Part shown: piece by piece, positions 50,397 to 59,507 of the stretch | How the letters are laid out: each line of letters opens with the position of its first letter | Position numbering within the stretch: the stretch's first letter is position 1 | Notes under the pieces: model-generated | The model's database searches: none | What the model saw: only the letters and a program-made list of their open reading frames with translations | Told to the model about the DNA's origin: nothing | Assembly (NCBI RefSeq): GCF_046483665.1 | Contig: NZ_JAWOCR010000004.1 | Span: 51,982-115,981, forward strand | Direction: 5' to 3' | From: Thiohalophilus sp046483665 | GTDB lineage: Bacteria > Pseudomonadota > Gammaproteobacteria > UBA6429 > Thiohalophilaceae | DNA: 64,000 nt | Translations under genes and position numbers: made by a program

Positions 50397-50861
50397 ATGA
50401 AAAAATTTACCGAGCTGGTCGCCGAAAGCGCCAAACACGTCAACGAACTGTTCCCCTGGGATCTGGAAGAACAGCTTCAGGAAAACCCTGATACGCTGAT
50501 CGTCGATGTACGGGAACCCTATGAATACGAAGCCATGCACATCCCGGGCTCGATCAACGTACCGCGCGGCATTCTCGAAACAGCCTGCGAATACGATTAC
50601 GAAGACACCGTTCCCGAACTGGTCGAGGCCCGAGACCGGGATGTCGTGGTTGTCTGCCGCTCCGGCAACCGCAGCATCTTCGCCGCCGAAGTGATGCAAC
50701 AGCTTGGCTACAAAAGCGTGACCTCGTTAAAAACCGGCCTGCGCGGCTGGAGCGACTACGAACAGCCCTTCTACGACACCAGGGGAAACGAAGTGGACGA
50801 AGACACCGTCATCGACTTCTTCACCCCGCAACTCCGCCCGGAACAGCTGAGCAAGAAATAA
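50397..50861 (+). CDS. Rhodanese-like sulfurtransferase (154 aa)
   Basis: Single rhodanese domain with the active-site loop VVVVCRSGNRSIFAAEVMQQ (Cys about residue 84). Substrate-binding strands are in LIVDVREPYEYEAMHIPGSI. No signal peptide, so it is cytoplasmic. Rhodanese proteins feed persulfide sulfur to TusA and DsrEFH in sulfur oxidisers; its position after the dsr cluster and the two-component genes fits that role. ATG 50397 is preferred to the upstream in-frame TTG. Confidence 0.92.
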   Translation: MKKFTELVAESAKHVNELFPWDLEEQLQENPDTLIVDVREPYEYEAMHIPGSINVPRGILETACEYDYEDTVPELVEARDRDVVVVCRSGNRSIFAAEVMQQLGYKSVTSLKTGLRGWSDYEQPFYDTRGNEVDEDTVIDFFTPQLRPEQLSKK

Positions 50862-50862
50862 T

Positions 50863-50920
50863 TGTGAATGTTGAATTTTAAATTTTGAGTCTGTATTTAA
50901 TTCAACATTAAAAATTGTCT
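50863..50920. repeat. TTGAATG heptamer palindrome
   Basis: AATGTTGAATTTTAAATTTT and TTTAATTCAACATTAAAAAT face each other just after the rhodanese stop codon and before the converging S24-like gene. Same family as at 23992, 25212, 27109 and 31511. Confidence 0.7.
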
Positions 50921-50925
50921 TTCTC

Positions 50926-51282
50926 CTAGTCCTCGTAGCGCTTGCGATCCTTGCGGCGGCCGTTGGGGCCGGCCTGCTGGACAACGATGCCCTGGATGGC
51001 ATTGAAGTCGATCTTTCTTTTTTCGTGCATGTAGGCTTCATTCAGTGGCTGGAGGTAGTACTCATCATTTTCGATGGCCAGCTGGCGAAAGACGTAACCA
51101 TTTTCGATCAGGGCGATAACATAGCTGCCGTGGCGCGCCACACCGGTCGGATCGACCACGATAATACAGCGGCGCTTGAATTCCGGCTCCATACTGTCAT
51201 CCACCACCTGCAGGGCAAATGGCTCGGCGCCGCCGCAGCTCGATTCTGCAGCAGATTCAATGGCATGTTTCAGATCCTGCAT
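50926..51282 (-). CDS. LexA/S24-like protein with catalytic Lys replaced (118 aa)
   Basis: A stand-alone S24 protease-like domain without a DNA-binding domain. The serine region is present (FALQVVDDSMEPEFKRRC, Ser30), and HGSYVIALIENGYVFRQL follows. In LexA/UmuD the catalytic lysine sits in the TVKRL segment; by this alignment the equivalent residue here is Arg66, so autoproteolysis is doubtful. The C-terminus is strongly basic (GPNGRRKDRKRYED), which may bind nucleic acid. No SOS genes are nearby. Confidence 0.8.
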   Translation of the reverse strand: MQDLKHAIESAAESSCGGAEPFALQVVDDSMEPEFKRRCIIVVDPTGVARHGSYVIALIENGYVFRQLAIENDEYYLQPLNEAYMHEKRKIDFNAIQGIVVQQAGPNGRRKDRKRYED

Positions 51283-51388
51283 AGCATTACCTCCTGTTAT
51301 TTCTGCCCTGATTATAGCGCGTTACGCTCCCCCGACACAGTCGCATAAAAACCCTTTCACAAAGCGGTTTTCAGGCGTCCGACAGCGG

Positions 51389-53188
51389 CTAAGAAAGAAT
51401 CGCCTGTTGTTCCTCTTTTTGCTGCAGGCGCCACATCTGGCGGTAAAGCCCGTCGCGAGCCAGCAGCGTCGCGTGGGTGCCCCGCTCCAGTATCTGCCCG
51501 GCTTCCATGACCAGAATCTCGTCGGCATCAACAATCGTCGACAGCCGGTGAGCCACGACCAGCGTGGTATGTTGTTCGGCGACCGCATGCAGGGCCTTGA
51601 GAATCGCCTGCTCCGACTGACTGTCCAGCGACGAGGTCGCCTCGTCAAATACCAGAATAGCCGGATTTTTGAGAATCACCCGGGCAATGGCCACCCGTTG
51701 TTTTTCGCCGCCGGAAAGCTTCAGCCCCCGCTCGCCCACCACAGTGTCATAGCCCTGAGGCAGATTGACGATAAACTCGTGGATGTGAGCCATACGCGCC
51801 GCCTGTTCAACCTCCGCCTGACTGGCGCCGGGTTGCGCGTACTGGATATTGTAGAAAATGCTTTCGTTAAACAGCACCGTGTCCTGGGGCACAATACCAA
51901 TCGCATCGCGCAGGCTTTGCTGGGTAACCTCGCGAATATCCTGATCATCAATCACAATCCGTCCGGCGCTGACGTCATAAAACCGGAATAGCAGACGGGC
52001 CAGTGTCGATTTACCTGCCCCGGAATGGCCAACCACTGCCACCTTCTGGCCGGGCCGTATGCTAAAGCTCACCTCGCGGAGTATGGGGCGGTCCGAACTG
52101 TACGCAAAGGCAACATTCTCAAAACGGACCTCGCCGTGCCTGACCTGCAGGGGCACGGCATCCGGTGCATCGCGTATCTCTTGCTCGCGGTTGAGCAATT
52201 TGATTACCAGATCCATATCTGCGAGGGTGTACTTGAGCATGCGGTAAATGATCCCAAGAAAACTCAACGGCATGAACATCTGCAGCATCAGGGTATTGAC
52301 CAGCACCAGATCACCCAGACTCATCTCACCATTAACAACACCATGACCGGCATAGATCATGATAAAGGTCAGACCAACAGCAATGATCGCTCCCTGGCCA
52401 AAGTTGAGCAGTGACATGGAGGTCTGGCTTTTAACGGCCGCTTTTTCCCATTCATCCAGGGTGTCATGATAACGATGTAGCTCGAACTGCTCATTATTGA
52501 AATACTTGACGGTTTCATAATTGAGCAGGCTATCCACTGCCTGCCCATTTGCCTGTGAATCCAGCGCGTTCATACGATGGCGATAATGCATACGCCACTC
52601 ACTGACCAGCATCGTATAGACGATATAGACCGCGACAGTCAAAAACGTCACGATCGTGAAACGCGGTTCATACTGACTGAGCAAAATCACCGCGACCAGC
52701 AGAAATTCGGCGATCGTCGGCAGAATATTGAAGACCATGTAGTTCATGATCGAGCTGACACTCTGGGCGCCGCGCTCCAGATCCCGGGTAATATTGCCGG
52801 TACGCCGATCCAGATGAAAGCGCAGCGACAGCCGGTGCAGATGCTGCAAGACCTGGTGGGAGAGCTTGCGCATGGCGCCATAGCGTACGCGGGCGAAAAT
52901 CGCATCGCGCATCTCATTGAAAAACGAGCTCCCCAGGCGCAGGGCACCATAGCCCAGAAACAGTACAATCGGCAGAACCAGTGCCTGGCCTTGCTCCACA
53001 TCCAGAGTATCCACGATTTCCTTGAGCAGGAGCGGAATTCCGACCGTCGCCAGTTTGGCCAGCACCAGACTGACGAGCGCGATCAGCACCCGTCCGCGAT
53101 AATCCCACAGATAGGGCAGCATATGGCGCAGGTTGCGCAGATCCTGGCGGTTTTTGTGCGGGGCGTCGGTGTAGCGGGGAATACTCAT
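51389..53188 (-). CDS. Atm1-type ABC exporter (599 aa)
   Basis: A half-transporter with six transmembrane helices (about residues 30-320) and a C-terminal ATPase. Walker A is VVGHSGAGKSTLARLLFRFY, the signature is LSGGEKQRVAIARVIL, Walker B is AILVFDEATSSLD and the H-loop is VVAHRLSTI. The segment LLNYETVKYFNNEQFELHRY is typical of the Atm1/HMT1 group, which exports glutathione-bound sulfur or metal compounds. A link with persulfide or Fe-S metabolism in a sulfur oxidiser is plausible but inferred. Confidence 0.93.
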   Translation of the reverse strand: MSIPRYTDAPHKNRQDLRNLRHMLPYLWDYRGRVLIALVSLVLAKLATVGIPLLLKEIVDTLDVEQGQALVLPIVLFLGYGALRLGSSFFNEMRDAIFARVRYGAMRKLSHQVLQHLHRLSLRFHLDRRTGNITRDLERGAQSVSSIMNYMVFNILPTIAEFLLVAVILLSQYEPRFTIVTFLTVAVYIVYTMLVSEWRMHYRHRMNALDSQANGQAVDSLLNYETVKYFNNEQFELHRYHDTLDEWEKAAVKSQTSMSLLNFGQGAIIAVGLTFIMIYAGHGVVNGEMSLGDLVLVNTLMLQMFMPLSFLGIIYRMLKYTLADMDLVIKLLNREQEIRDAPDAVPLQVRHGEVRFENVAFAYSSDRPILREVSFSIRPGQKVAVVGHSGAGKSTLARLLFRFYDVSAGRIVIDDQDIREVTQQSLRDAIGIVPQDTVLFNESIFYNIQYAQPGASQAEVEQAARMAHIHEFIVNLPQGYDTVVGERGLKLSGGEKQRVAIARVILKNPAILVFDEATSSLDSQSEQAILKALHAVAEQHTTLVVAHRLSTIVDADEILVMEAGQILERGTHATLLARDGLYRQMWRLQQKEEQQAILS

Positions 53189-53585
53189 AAAAGCGTTGCT
53201 GCCAACCTGAAAAATGAAATATTATCATACCTTTAGGCCATCTTTGTGAGAGAAGGACGGGATTTCCGCCAGTCTGTATGACAATACCCTGTAAGTTGTC
53301 CGGCCTCTGGCCTTGTAGTTTCCTGATCCCGGCACCAGCGCCAAGCGACAGCCAGGATATCTCTGCGCGTGCCGGGGTTCGGGCGCTATTTACCAGAGGA
53401 CACGCCTGCCGGGTTCTCGTCAGGGTGTTTTATTTATATCTTCGCCGAGACGGGACACAACACACTGCGGTCAAGGGACTCGTGGATGACAGAGCCGCGT
53501 TCAACGGGGTACCCGGGTCGAATACCCTCCTGCTACAGCGAACTTCCGTCTCAAAACTGCGTCTCGCCGGACTCTGTCACTTCCA
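53189..53585. other. Gene-free spacer upstream of the binding protein gene
   Basis: About 400 bp between the divergent ABC exporter and the binding protein gene. An open plus-strand frame exists at 53369-53779, but it overlaps the signal-peptide-encoding start of the next gene in another frame and has no convincing features. No dispersed repeat family is evident. Promoters for both divergent genes must lie here, but I find no well-spaced consensus pair. Confidence 0.4.
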
Positions 53586-54572
53586 ATGAAATTTTTCATC
53601 ATGCAAGGGCAGCGTTTGTTGGCTGGAAAGTTCAGGATCACAAACAAGGCCAGAAGAGCGACACTGCTTCTCGTCACATTGCTGATACCCCAGAGCATTC
53701 TTGCACAAGAGAAATACGACACATTGTATGTCATGAGCAGCCGTGCGAAGCCCTACCTGACTTTCAAAGAAACTGTTGAAGAACATCAAAACACATCGGC
53801 TTCATCGCGCAATACTCAACGTTTTGTCGCAATGGACGACTTGCATACAGAAAAACTCAGGGAGTTGATTAACAACAGCCAGACCGTTGTGACACTGGGT
53901 CAAAAGAGCTTGCGCAATGTGGCCGACTTGAGGATTGACAGGCCCCACCTCGCGACGCTAATCACTCTAGAAGATTATCGGGACGTTCTTTCGGAGAAAA
54001 ATATATCACAGGGTATGCATTGCGTCCTTGTAATCGATCAGCCCTTGCACCGAATCACCCGGGTCATTCGTGAAAGAATTCCCGATGCGCGGATTGCCGG
54101 GATCATTGCAGAGCCGAAAGACGCGAACAACTCCAAATCGTCTATTGCCATGCAGTATGAATACGATCCGATAATAGCTCGCGTACCGCCTCGGGAGAAT
54201 ATTCACTCCACAATACGCACCATGTCAGAAAACGGGATTGATGTAATCATCGCACTGCACAACAAAGAGATATACAACCGGAGCACTGCACGTAACATCC
54301 TTATATCCAGCTACCATTTCAACCTCCCACTCATCGGTTATTCCAGGGCATTTGTCAGGGCTGGCGCACTTATGGGGATTTATTCAACGCCGGAATCAAT
54401 GGCGGATGAAACACTGGGTATTATAAATCAAACAGAACGCTGTGTTGATGGGAGTATTCTCTATCCTTCAAGGTATACCGTCGAGGTGAATCCGCAAGTT
54501 GCAAAATCTCTCAGGATCAACATTGAATATCAAAACCTGAAACAGACATATCAGGACAGGCCCCGCAAATGA
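53586..54572 (+). CDS. Periplasmic substrate-binding protein, ABC/DUF534-like (328 aa)
   Basis: A signal peptide (about residues 20-40: RRATLLLVTLLIPQSILAQE, cleavage near ALAQ-type ILA-QE) precedes a two-lobe periplasmic binding fold: VVTLGQKSLRNVADLR, RIPDARIAGIIAEPKD and FNLPLIGYSRAFVRAGALMG resemble TrpX/ABC sugar-binding-like (DUF534) proteins. No ABC permease or ATPase is adjacent. Its stop overlaps the start of a membrane GGDEF-EAL protein, so it most likely acts as the ligand sensor for that protein. Base composition is lower in GC than its neighbours. Confidence 0.85.
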   Translation: MKFFIMQGQRLLAGKFRITNKARRATLLLVTLLIPQSILAQEKYDTLYVMSSRAKPYLTFKETVEEHQNTSASSRNTQRFVAMDDLHTEKLRELINNSQTVVTLGQKSLRNVADLRIDRPHLATLITLEDYRDVLSEKNISQGMHCVLVIDQPLHRITRVIRERIPDARIAGIIAEPKDANNSKSSIAMQYEYDPIIARVPPRENIHSTIRTMSENGIDVIIALHNKEIYNRSTARNILISSYHFNLPLIGYSRAFVRAGALMGIYSTPESMADETLGIINQTERCVDGSILYPSRYTVEVNPQVAKSLRINIEYQNLKQTYQDRPRK

Positions 54573-56977
54573 GAAGCATCAAACATAAAATACTTGCCAT
54601 AGCGATCATCCCCATGCTGGCGATCGCTTTCATGCTGACAGCGTCGCATATAGGCAATCGCACAGAAGATGCCGAAGAAAGACTGGTCAACAAAGCCAGG
54701 ACAACAACCCGGATACTCGCAAGCTCAATTGAATACGGTATTGTTTCGGGCAACCAGGAGCACACCCGGTCATTATTAAATAACTTTGTCAAAGATCATG
54801 AAATACTCAGGGCAAGGGTATATGACGCAAACAACAACCTTCTTCACGAGATAAGCAGCAACACAAGCAGCACAAAAAACAACCCCCCGACAATACAAAT
54901 CGAGAATAAAATTCTTCAGTCAACAGAGAATATAAATGACTACACTGGAATAGAGGCTGGTCCGAGACGAAAAATAGGCACCTTGACTGTCGATATTTCA
55001 ACTCTGGATCTGGAAAAGGAAAAAAAGAACATTATTCTGGAGGGGGTAATTATTACTCTCCTGCTTCTCACAATAACCTTTTTTGTTACGCTCGTTTATT
55101 TGAAACGTATCACCAACCCTTTTATAAAAATGCTAACCGATATAGACACCATACGTGATGGCAATATCGGTCATCAGCTGGAGACATCATCGATCACAGA
55201 GCTCGATGCGCTGGCTCGCCACATAAATAATATGTCCACATCGCTGAAACAGGCAAGAGATGAGCTGATTGAAAAGAGTGATAACGAGCTTTACGTCGAA
55301 CGCAACAAGGCACATGTCACGCTTGAATCAATTGGCGAGGGGGTTATTACAACTGACGTTCAGGGCAATATCAGTTATATGAACCCGGCCGCTGAAATAC
55401 TTACCGCAAATCGATTTCGTAATGTCTACGGCAAAAGCCTGCACAAAATCCTTAAAGTACGCAAGCCAGAATCAGATTCCATCGACACCTACCCTTTCGA
55501 AAAGGTAGTCTCCGACAAAGAGAATCTTCACCACTACCCTCACCTGACATTGGTAAAGCCAGATAAAAGCGAAATAGTCATCAAGGACACCGCCAGCCCG
55601 ATACTCGATCGTTCTGGAGACGTAATAGGTATGGCCTTGATATTCCACGACTTCTCCAGCATCAAACACATGTCCGACAAGTTAACCTATCAGGCGACGC
55701 ATGATGATTTGACCGATCTCTACAACCGCCGTGAATTTGAAACCCAGCTGCACGATGCCCTTGATGACGCCAGGGAACGGGATACCGAGCACTCTCTCTG
55801 CTACCTTGATCTGGATCAGTTTAAAATTATCAATGATACCTGCGGACATCTGGCCGGCGATATTCTACTGAAACAGATAAGCCAGCAAATCAAAAACCGG
55901 ATCCGCAGGCACGATCTTCTGGCCAGACTGGGGGGAGATGAATTCGGCATCATATTCTATGACACGGATATCAAAGAGGCTGAAGAACTCGCCAACGAAG
56001 TCAAAAACAGCGTCGCTGACTTCCGCTACATCTGGCATGACACCGCATTTGATATCGGGGTAAGCATTGGCCTTGTTCCCATCAACGCCGCAGTCAACAG
56101 TCACCCCGAACTTCTCATGCGCGCTGATTCTGCCTGCTATATCGCCAAGGATAATGGCAGAAATTGCATTCATACCTACGCCCCCAGCGATCGGGACTTC
56201 ATTCGCCGTTGCGATGAACTGCAATGGTACAACCGGATCACGGAGGCCCTGGATACAGATCGGTTCGAGTTATTCTGCCAGACAATCCAGCCTGTCTCGG
56301 AAAATTGTACACAACAGAAGCATTATGAAATTCTTCTGCGCATGATTGAAAGGGATGAACGGGTTATGCCCGAGCAGTTTATCCCGGCGGCAGAACGTTA
56401 TCTGTTAATGCCAAGAATCGATCGCTGGGTCATTGAGGCATTTCTTTCACTATTCGAAAAACAGGCCATTCGTAACTTCGGCGACAACATATACAACATA
56501 AACCTGTCCGGACAGTCGCTATGTAACAGCGAATTTATTGATTATCTTATACAGCGGCTGCAAAGCAACTATATCAACCCTTCTTCCCTGACATTCGAAA
56601 TCACGGAAACCGCCGCCATATCAAACCTTGAAAAGGCATTGCACTTTATCAACATCATGAAAGAGATGGGCTGTAAATTTGCCCTCGACGATTTTGGCAC
56701 CGGCGTCAGCTCGTTTCAGTACCTGCACGACCTGCCCGTTGACTATCTGAAAATCGACGGAAAGTTCGTACGCAATATCCACAACAACCAGATCAATTAC
56801 TCGATTATTGACGCCATCATCAAGATCGGCCATGAACAGGGACTGGAGATCATTGCCGAATACGTGGAAGACGAGCAAATCAGGCAAAAACTGGCCCACT
56901 GCGATATTGACTATATCCAGGGCTACGCCGTCGACAAACCGTTTCCATTACAGGAAATCATAAACCCCGGGTCGTAA
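54569..56977 (+). CDS. Membrane GGDEF-EAL c-di-GMP protein with HAMP and PAS (802 aa)
   Basis: Domain order: TM1 (about 5-24), periplasmic segment, TM2 (about 155-176), HAMP (180-235), PAS (about 250-370), GGDEF (about 375-535) and EAL (about 545-800). The cyclase site RLGGDEFGI and the inhibitory I-site RRHD five residues upstream are intact. The phosphodiesterase domain has YEILLR instead of EAL, but NLSGQS, E in FEITETAA, DDFGTGVSSFQYL and KIDGKF are present, so both activities are possible. It overlaps the binding protein gene (ATGA). Lower GC than surrounding genes. Confidence 0.93.
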   Translation: MRSIKHKILAIAIIPMLAIAFMLTASHIGNRTEDAEERLVNKARTTTRILASSIEYGIVSGNQEHTRSLLNNFVKDHEILRARVYDANNNLLHEISSNTSSTKNNPPTIQIENKILQSTENINDYTGIEAGPRRKIGTLTVDISTLDLEKEKKNIILEGVIITLLLLTITFFVTLVYLKRITNPFIKMLTDIDTIRDGNIGHQLETSSITELDALARHINNMSTSLKQARDELIEKSDNELYVERNKAHVTLESIGEGVITTDVQGNISYMNPAAEILTANRFRNVYGKSLHKILKVRKPESDSIDTYPFEKVVSDKENLHHYPHLTLVKPDKSEIVIKDTASPILDRSGDVIGMALIFHDFSSIKHMSDKLTYQATHDDLTDLYNRREFETQLHDALDDARERDTEHSLCYLDLDQFKIINDTCGHLAGDILLKQISQQIKNRIRRHDLLARLGGDEFGIIFYDTDIKEAEELANEVKNSVADFRYIWHDTAFDIGVSIGLVPINAAVNSHPELLMRADSACYIAKDNGRNCIHTYAPSDRDFIRRCDELQWYNRITEALDTDRFELFCQTIQPVSENCTQQKHYEILLRMIERDERVMPEQFIPAAERYLLMPRIDRWVIEAFLSLFEKQAIRNFGDNIYNINLSGQSLCNSEFIDYLIQRLQSNYINPSSLTFEITETAAISNLEKALHFINIMKEMGCKFALDDFGTGVSSFQYLHDLPVDYLKIDGKFVRNIHNNQINYSIIDAIIKIGHEQGLEIIAEYVEDEQIRQKLAHCDIDYIQGYAVDKPFPLQEIINPGS

Positions 56978-57009
56978 CTCTAATCGGAATGGTGCTCAAT
57001 TCTCGTTGT

Positions 57010-57084
57010 GTCATGCCGGTGTAAGCCGGTATCCGGTCCCGAAAGGGTGTGCGAGCTGGATTCCGGCTCAAGGCCGGAATGACG
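57010..57084. repeat. REP-like imperfect palindrome
   Basis: GTCATGCCGGTGTAAGCCGG and CCGGCTCAAGGCCGGAATGA face each other around TATCCGGTCCCG...GCGAGCTGGATT. It is a common type of intergenic palindrome in proteobacteria (GTCAT...ATGAC arms). It sits between the EAL gene and the heptamer array. Confidence 0.7.
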
Positions 57085-57100
57085 AAAATAAGTTCCAAGA

Positions 57101-57201
57101 ACTCAGTACTCAGCACTCAGCACTCGGCACTCGGCACTCGGCACTCAGCACTCAGCACTCAGCACTCAGCACTCGGCACTCAGCACTCAGCACTCAGCAC
57201 T
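57101..57201. repeat. Tandem heptamer array ACTCRGC
   Basis: Fourteen consecutive 7-nt units of ACTCAGC/ACTCGGC (one variant ACTCAGT) run from 57101 to 57198 and end in ACTATTTTT. On the minus strand the unit reads GTGCTGA and contains TGA. The array overlaps the last codons of cysG and supplies its stop codon at 57187-57189. Confidence 0.9.
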
Positions 57202-58602
57202 ATTTTTATCTTCATGCCCGGTCGGATCGAACCATTTGAGTTTGTCGTGTAACGCCACTACCTCGCCGACGATGATCAGTGTGGGGGGGTTGATATCGTG
57301 GTTCTGGACCAGATCCGGCAGGGTCGCCAGTGTTCCCATGTGAACCTTCTGTTCCTGGCTGGTGCCTTTTTCCACCAGGGCCGCCGGTGTCCTGTCCTCC
57401 AGTCCGTGCTTGACCAGGTTCTCGCAAATGGAACGTACGCCATGCAGCCCCATGTAAAACACCAGTGTTTGTCCCGGGTGCGCCAGCGAGGACCAGTTGA
57501 GGTTGATCGTGCCGTCCTTGAGATGGCCGGTAACAAAGGTACAGGATTGCACATAATCACGATGAGTCAGGGGAATCCCGGCATAGGCCGCGCACCCGGC
57601 CGCCGCGGTAATCCCCGGCACGACCTGGAAGGTGACACCCTCTTTCATCAGGGTTTCGATCTCCTCGCCACCGCGGCCAAAGATGAAGGGATCGCCGCCC
57701 TTGAGCCGCAGCACTTTTTTCCCTTCTTTGGCCAGACGCGCCAGCAGGGTGTTGATATCTTCCTGCTGAATCGTGTGCTTGTTACGCTCCTTGCCGGCAT
57801 AGATGAACTCGGCATCGCGGCGCACCATATCCATAATGCCCTGCGAGACCAGTCGGTCATACACCACCACATCGGCCTGCTGCATCAGACGCAGGGCCTT
57901 GAAGGTCAACAGATCCGGATCCCCCGGACCGGCGCCCACCAGGTACACTTCACCTTGCAGTGACGGCGGCTGGCCACTGGCCACGGCCGCTTCCAGCAGG
58001 GCCCGGGCTTCATTCTCTTTGCCGGCCAGCAGTCGATCCGCAACCGGCCCTTCCAGAATCGTCTCCCAGAAACGACGAATCTCGGTAATCGAACTGAAGC
58101 GTTGCTTGACCTTCTCCCGGTAACTCTCCAGCAAGGCCGCCAGCTGGCCGTAGGCAGCCGGTATCACCGTTTCCAGGCGCGAACGTAGCAAACGCGCCAG
58201 AACCGGAGAGGCCCCGCCGGTGGAAATCGCTATCTGGACCGGCGAGCGGTCGATGATTGAGGGCATGGTAAAGCTACATAATTCCGGGGCATCAACCACA
58301 TTCACCGGGATATTTTTGGCTTTGGCGAGTTCCGACACATGCCGGTTGACAGCCTCATTGTCGGTCGCGGCTATCACCACCATCGGCTGCTCAATGTCTG
58401 TCGGCGCAAAGGCGCGCGCCAGATACTCGATTTCCCCGCTGTGCTGTTTTTCTTTCAGTTCGTGACACAATTCGGGCGACACCACCGTCACGCGGGCGCC
58501 GGCTCGCAGCAGCAAAAACACTTTGCGTGCGGCAATACCGCCGCCGCCCACCACCAGGCAGGGCTGGTCCCTGACATCCAGAAAAATCGGCAAGAATTTC
58601 AT
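57187..58602 (-). CDS. cysG: Siroheme synthase CysG (471 aa)
   Basis: Trifunctional enzyme making siroheme from uroporphyrinogen III: an N-terminal NAD-dependent dehydrogenase/ferrochelatase part (LVVGGGGIAARKVFLLLRAG, about residues 17-36) and a C-terminal SAM methyltransferase (VYLVGAGPGDPDLLTFKALR, about 219-238; LRLKGGDPFIFGRGGEE). Siroheme is needed for DsrAB. The last residues (SAEC) and the stop codon are encoded by the heptamer array at 57101-57201, so the C-terminus looks altered by the repeat. Confidence 0.96.
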   Translation of the reverse strand: MKFLPIFLDVRDQPCLVVGGGGIAARKVFLLLRAGARVTVVSPELCHELKEKQHSGEIEYLARAFAPTDIEQPMVVIAATDNEAVNRHVSELAKAKNIPVNVVDAPELCSFTMPSIIDRSPVQIAISTGGASPVLARLLRSRLETVIPAAYGQLAALLESYREKVKQRFSSITEIRRFWETILEGPVADRLLAGKENEARALLEAAVASGQPPSLQGEVYLVGAGPGDPDLLTFKALRLMQQADVVVYDRLVSQGIMDMVRRDAEFIYAGKERNKHTIQQEDINTLLARLAKEGKKVLRLKGGDPFIFGRGGEEIETLMKEGVTFQVVPGITAAAGCAAYAGIPLTHRDYVQSCTFVTGHLKDGTINLNWSSLAHPGQTLVFYMGLHGVRSICENLVKHGLEDRTPAALVEKGTSQEQKVHMGTLATLPDLVQNHDINPPTLIIVGEVVALHDKLKWFDPTGHEDKNSAEC

Positions 58603-58774
58603 ATTGGCAAGTCACTCACATTGCGATTGGCGCGCGCAGATCCGAATCAACCCCGGACAGAACAGGACGCCCGGCGCGAAAAACCGCGTAATAAACCGTT
58701 GAATTATCTGGGTATTTTACTATATATTAAAACAGAATGTATAACGCTTTCTGCCCACCAACCTGAGGTATCCC

Positions 58775-59386
58775 GTGGATAACCCCGACAACAACATCGT
58801 CTGGCACCCGGCCACAGTTGATCGCGAACAGCGCGAGAGCCTCCACCATCACAAAAGCGTGGTACTGTGGTTTACCGGCCTCTCCGCCTCGGGTAAATCG
58901 ACCCTGGCCCATGCCGTGGAACAGGAACTTTACCGCCGGGGTTGCCACAGCTTCGTTCTGGACGGAGATAATGTGCGCCATGGCCTGTGCAGCGATCTGA
59001 GCTTCTCACTGGAAGATCGCCACGAGAATATCCGCCGCGTCGCCAACGTCGCCAAACTGTTTATCGAAGCCGGCGTCATCGTCCTGACCGCCTTCATCTC
59101 TCCCCTGCGAGAAGATCGCGAAATCGCCCGCAGCCTGATGCCCCATGGCGATTTTCTGGAAATCTTCTGCGATGCGCCGGTGGAAGTGTGCGAAAAACGG
59201 GATCCCAAGGGACTCTATCAAAAGGCCCGCGAAGGCAAAATCCCTGAATTCACCGGCATCAGCTCCCCCTACGAAGCCCCCCTCAAACCCGAACTGCACC
59301 TCGATACCGCCGAACAATCCCTGCAAGAATCCGTCCAGACCGTCGTCCAGCTGCTGGCCGAACGAGGGGTTATAAAAAAGTGCTGA
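58775..59386 (+). CDS. cysC: Adenylylsulfate (APS) kinase CysC (203 aa)
   Basis: Phosphorylates APS to PAPS. The P-loop is WFTGLSASGKSTLAHAVE (about residues 31-48), and DGDNVRHGLCSDLSFS and LTAFISPLREDREIAR are family motifs. GTG start with CCTGAGG upstream. The last residues and stop (KKC-stop) are formed by a GTGCTGA heptamer repeat that continues downstream. The gene is divergent from cysG. Confidence 0.94.
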   Translation: MDNPDNNIVWHPATVDREQRESLHHHKSVVLWFTGLSASGKSTLAHAVEQELYRRGCHSFVLDGDNVRHGLCSDLSFSLEDRHENIRRVANVAKLFIEAGVIVLTAFISPLREDREIARSLMPHGDFLEIFCDAPVEVCEKRDPKGLYQKAREGKIPEFTGISSPYEAPLKPELHLDTAEQSLQESVQTVVQLLAERGVIKKC

Positions 59387-59420
59387 GTGCTGAGTGCTTA
59401 GTTCTGAGTTCTCAGCAAGT
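59378..59420. repeat. Heptamer repeat at the cysC stop codon
   Basis: AAGTGCTGAGTGCTGAGTGC and TTAGTTCTGAGTTCTCAGC form about five GTGCTGA-like units. The first TGA is the cysC stop. It is the same family as 57101-57201 and 25260-25300. Confidence 0.8.
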
Positions 59421-59507
59421 AGCGTAGGTCACGTTGGCGATAGCCTACGTGACACTCTTCAACCGCAGCAGATATCGCTCTGGCTGATTCACCAATCGAA
59501 TGGCGCA

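Noticed and set aside
53369..53779. 136-aa plus-strand frame upstream of the binding protein gene
   Set aside because: Overlaps the signal-peptide-encoding start of the real gene in another frame and shows no domain.
57101..57201. Regular direct repeats that might be taken for a CRISPR array
   Set aside because: The unit is 7 nt with no spacers; CRISPR arrays have 23-50-nt repeats with unique spacers. The 114-bp array at 63623 likewise has no variable spacers.
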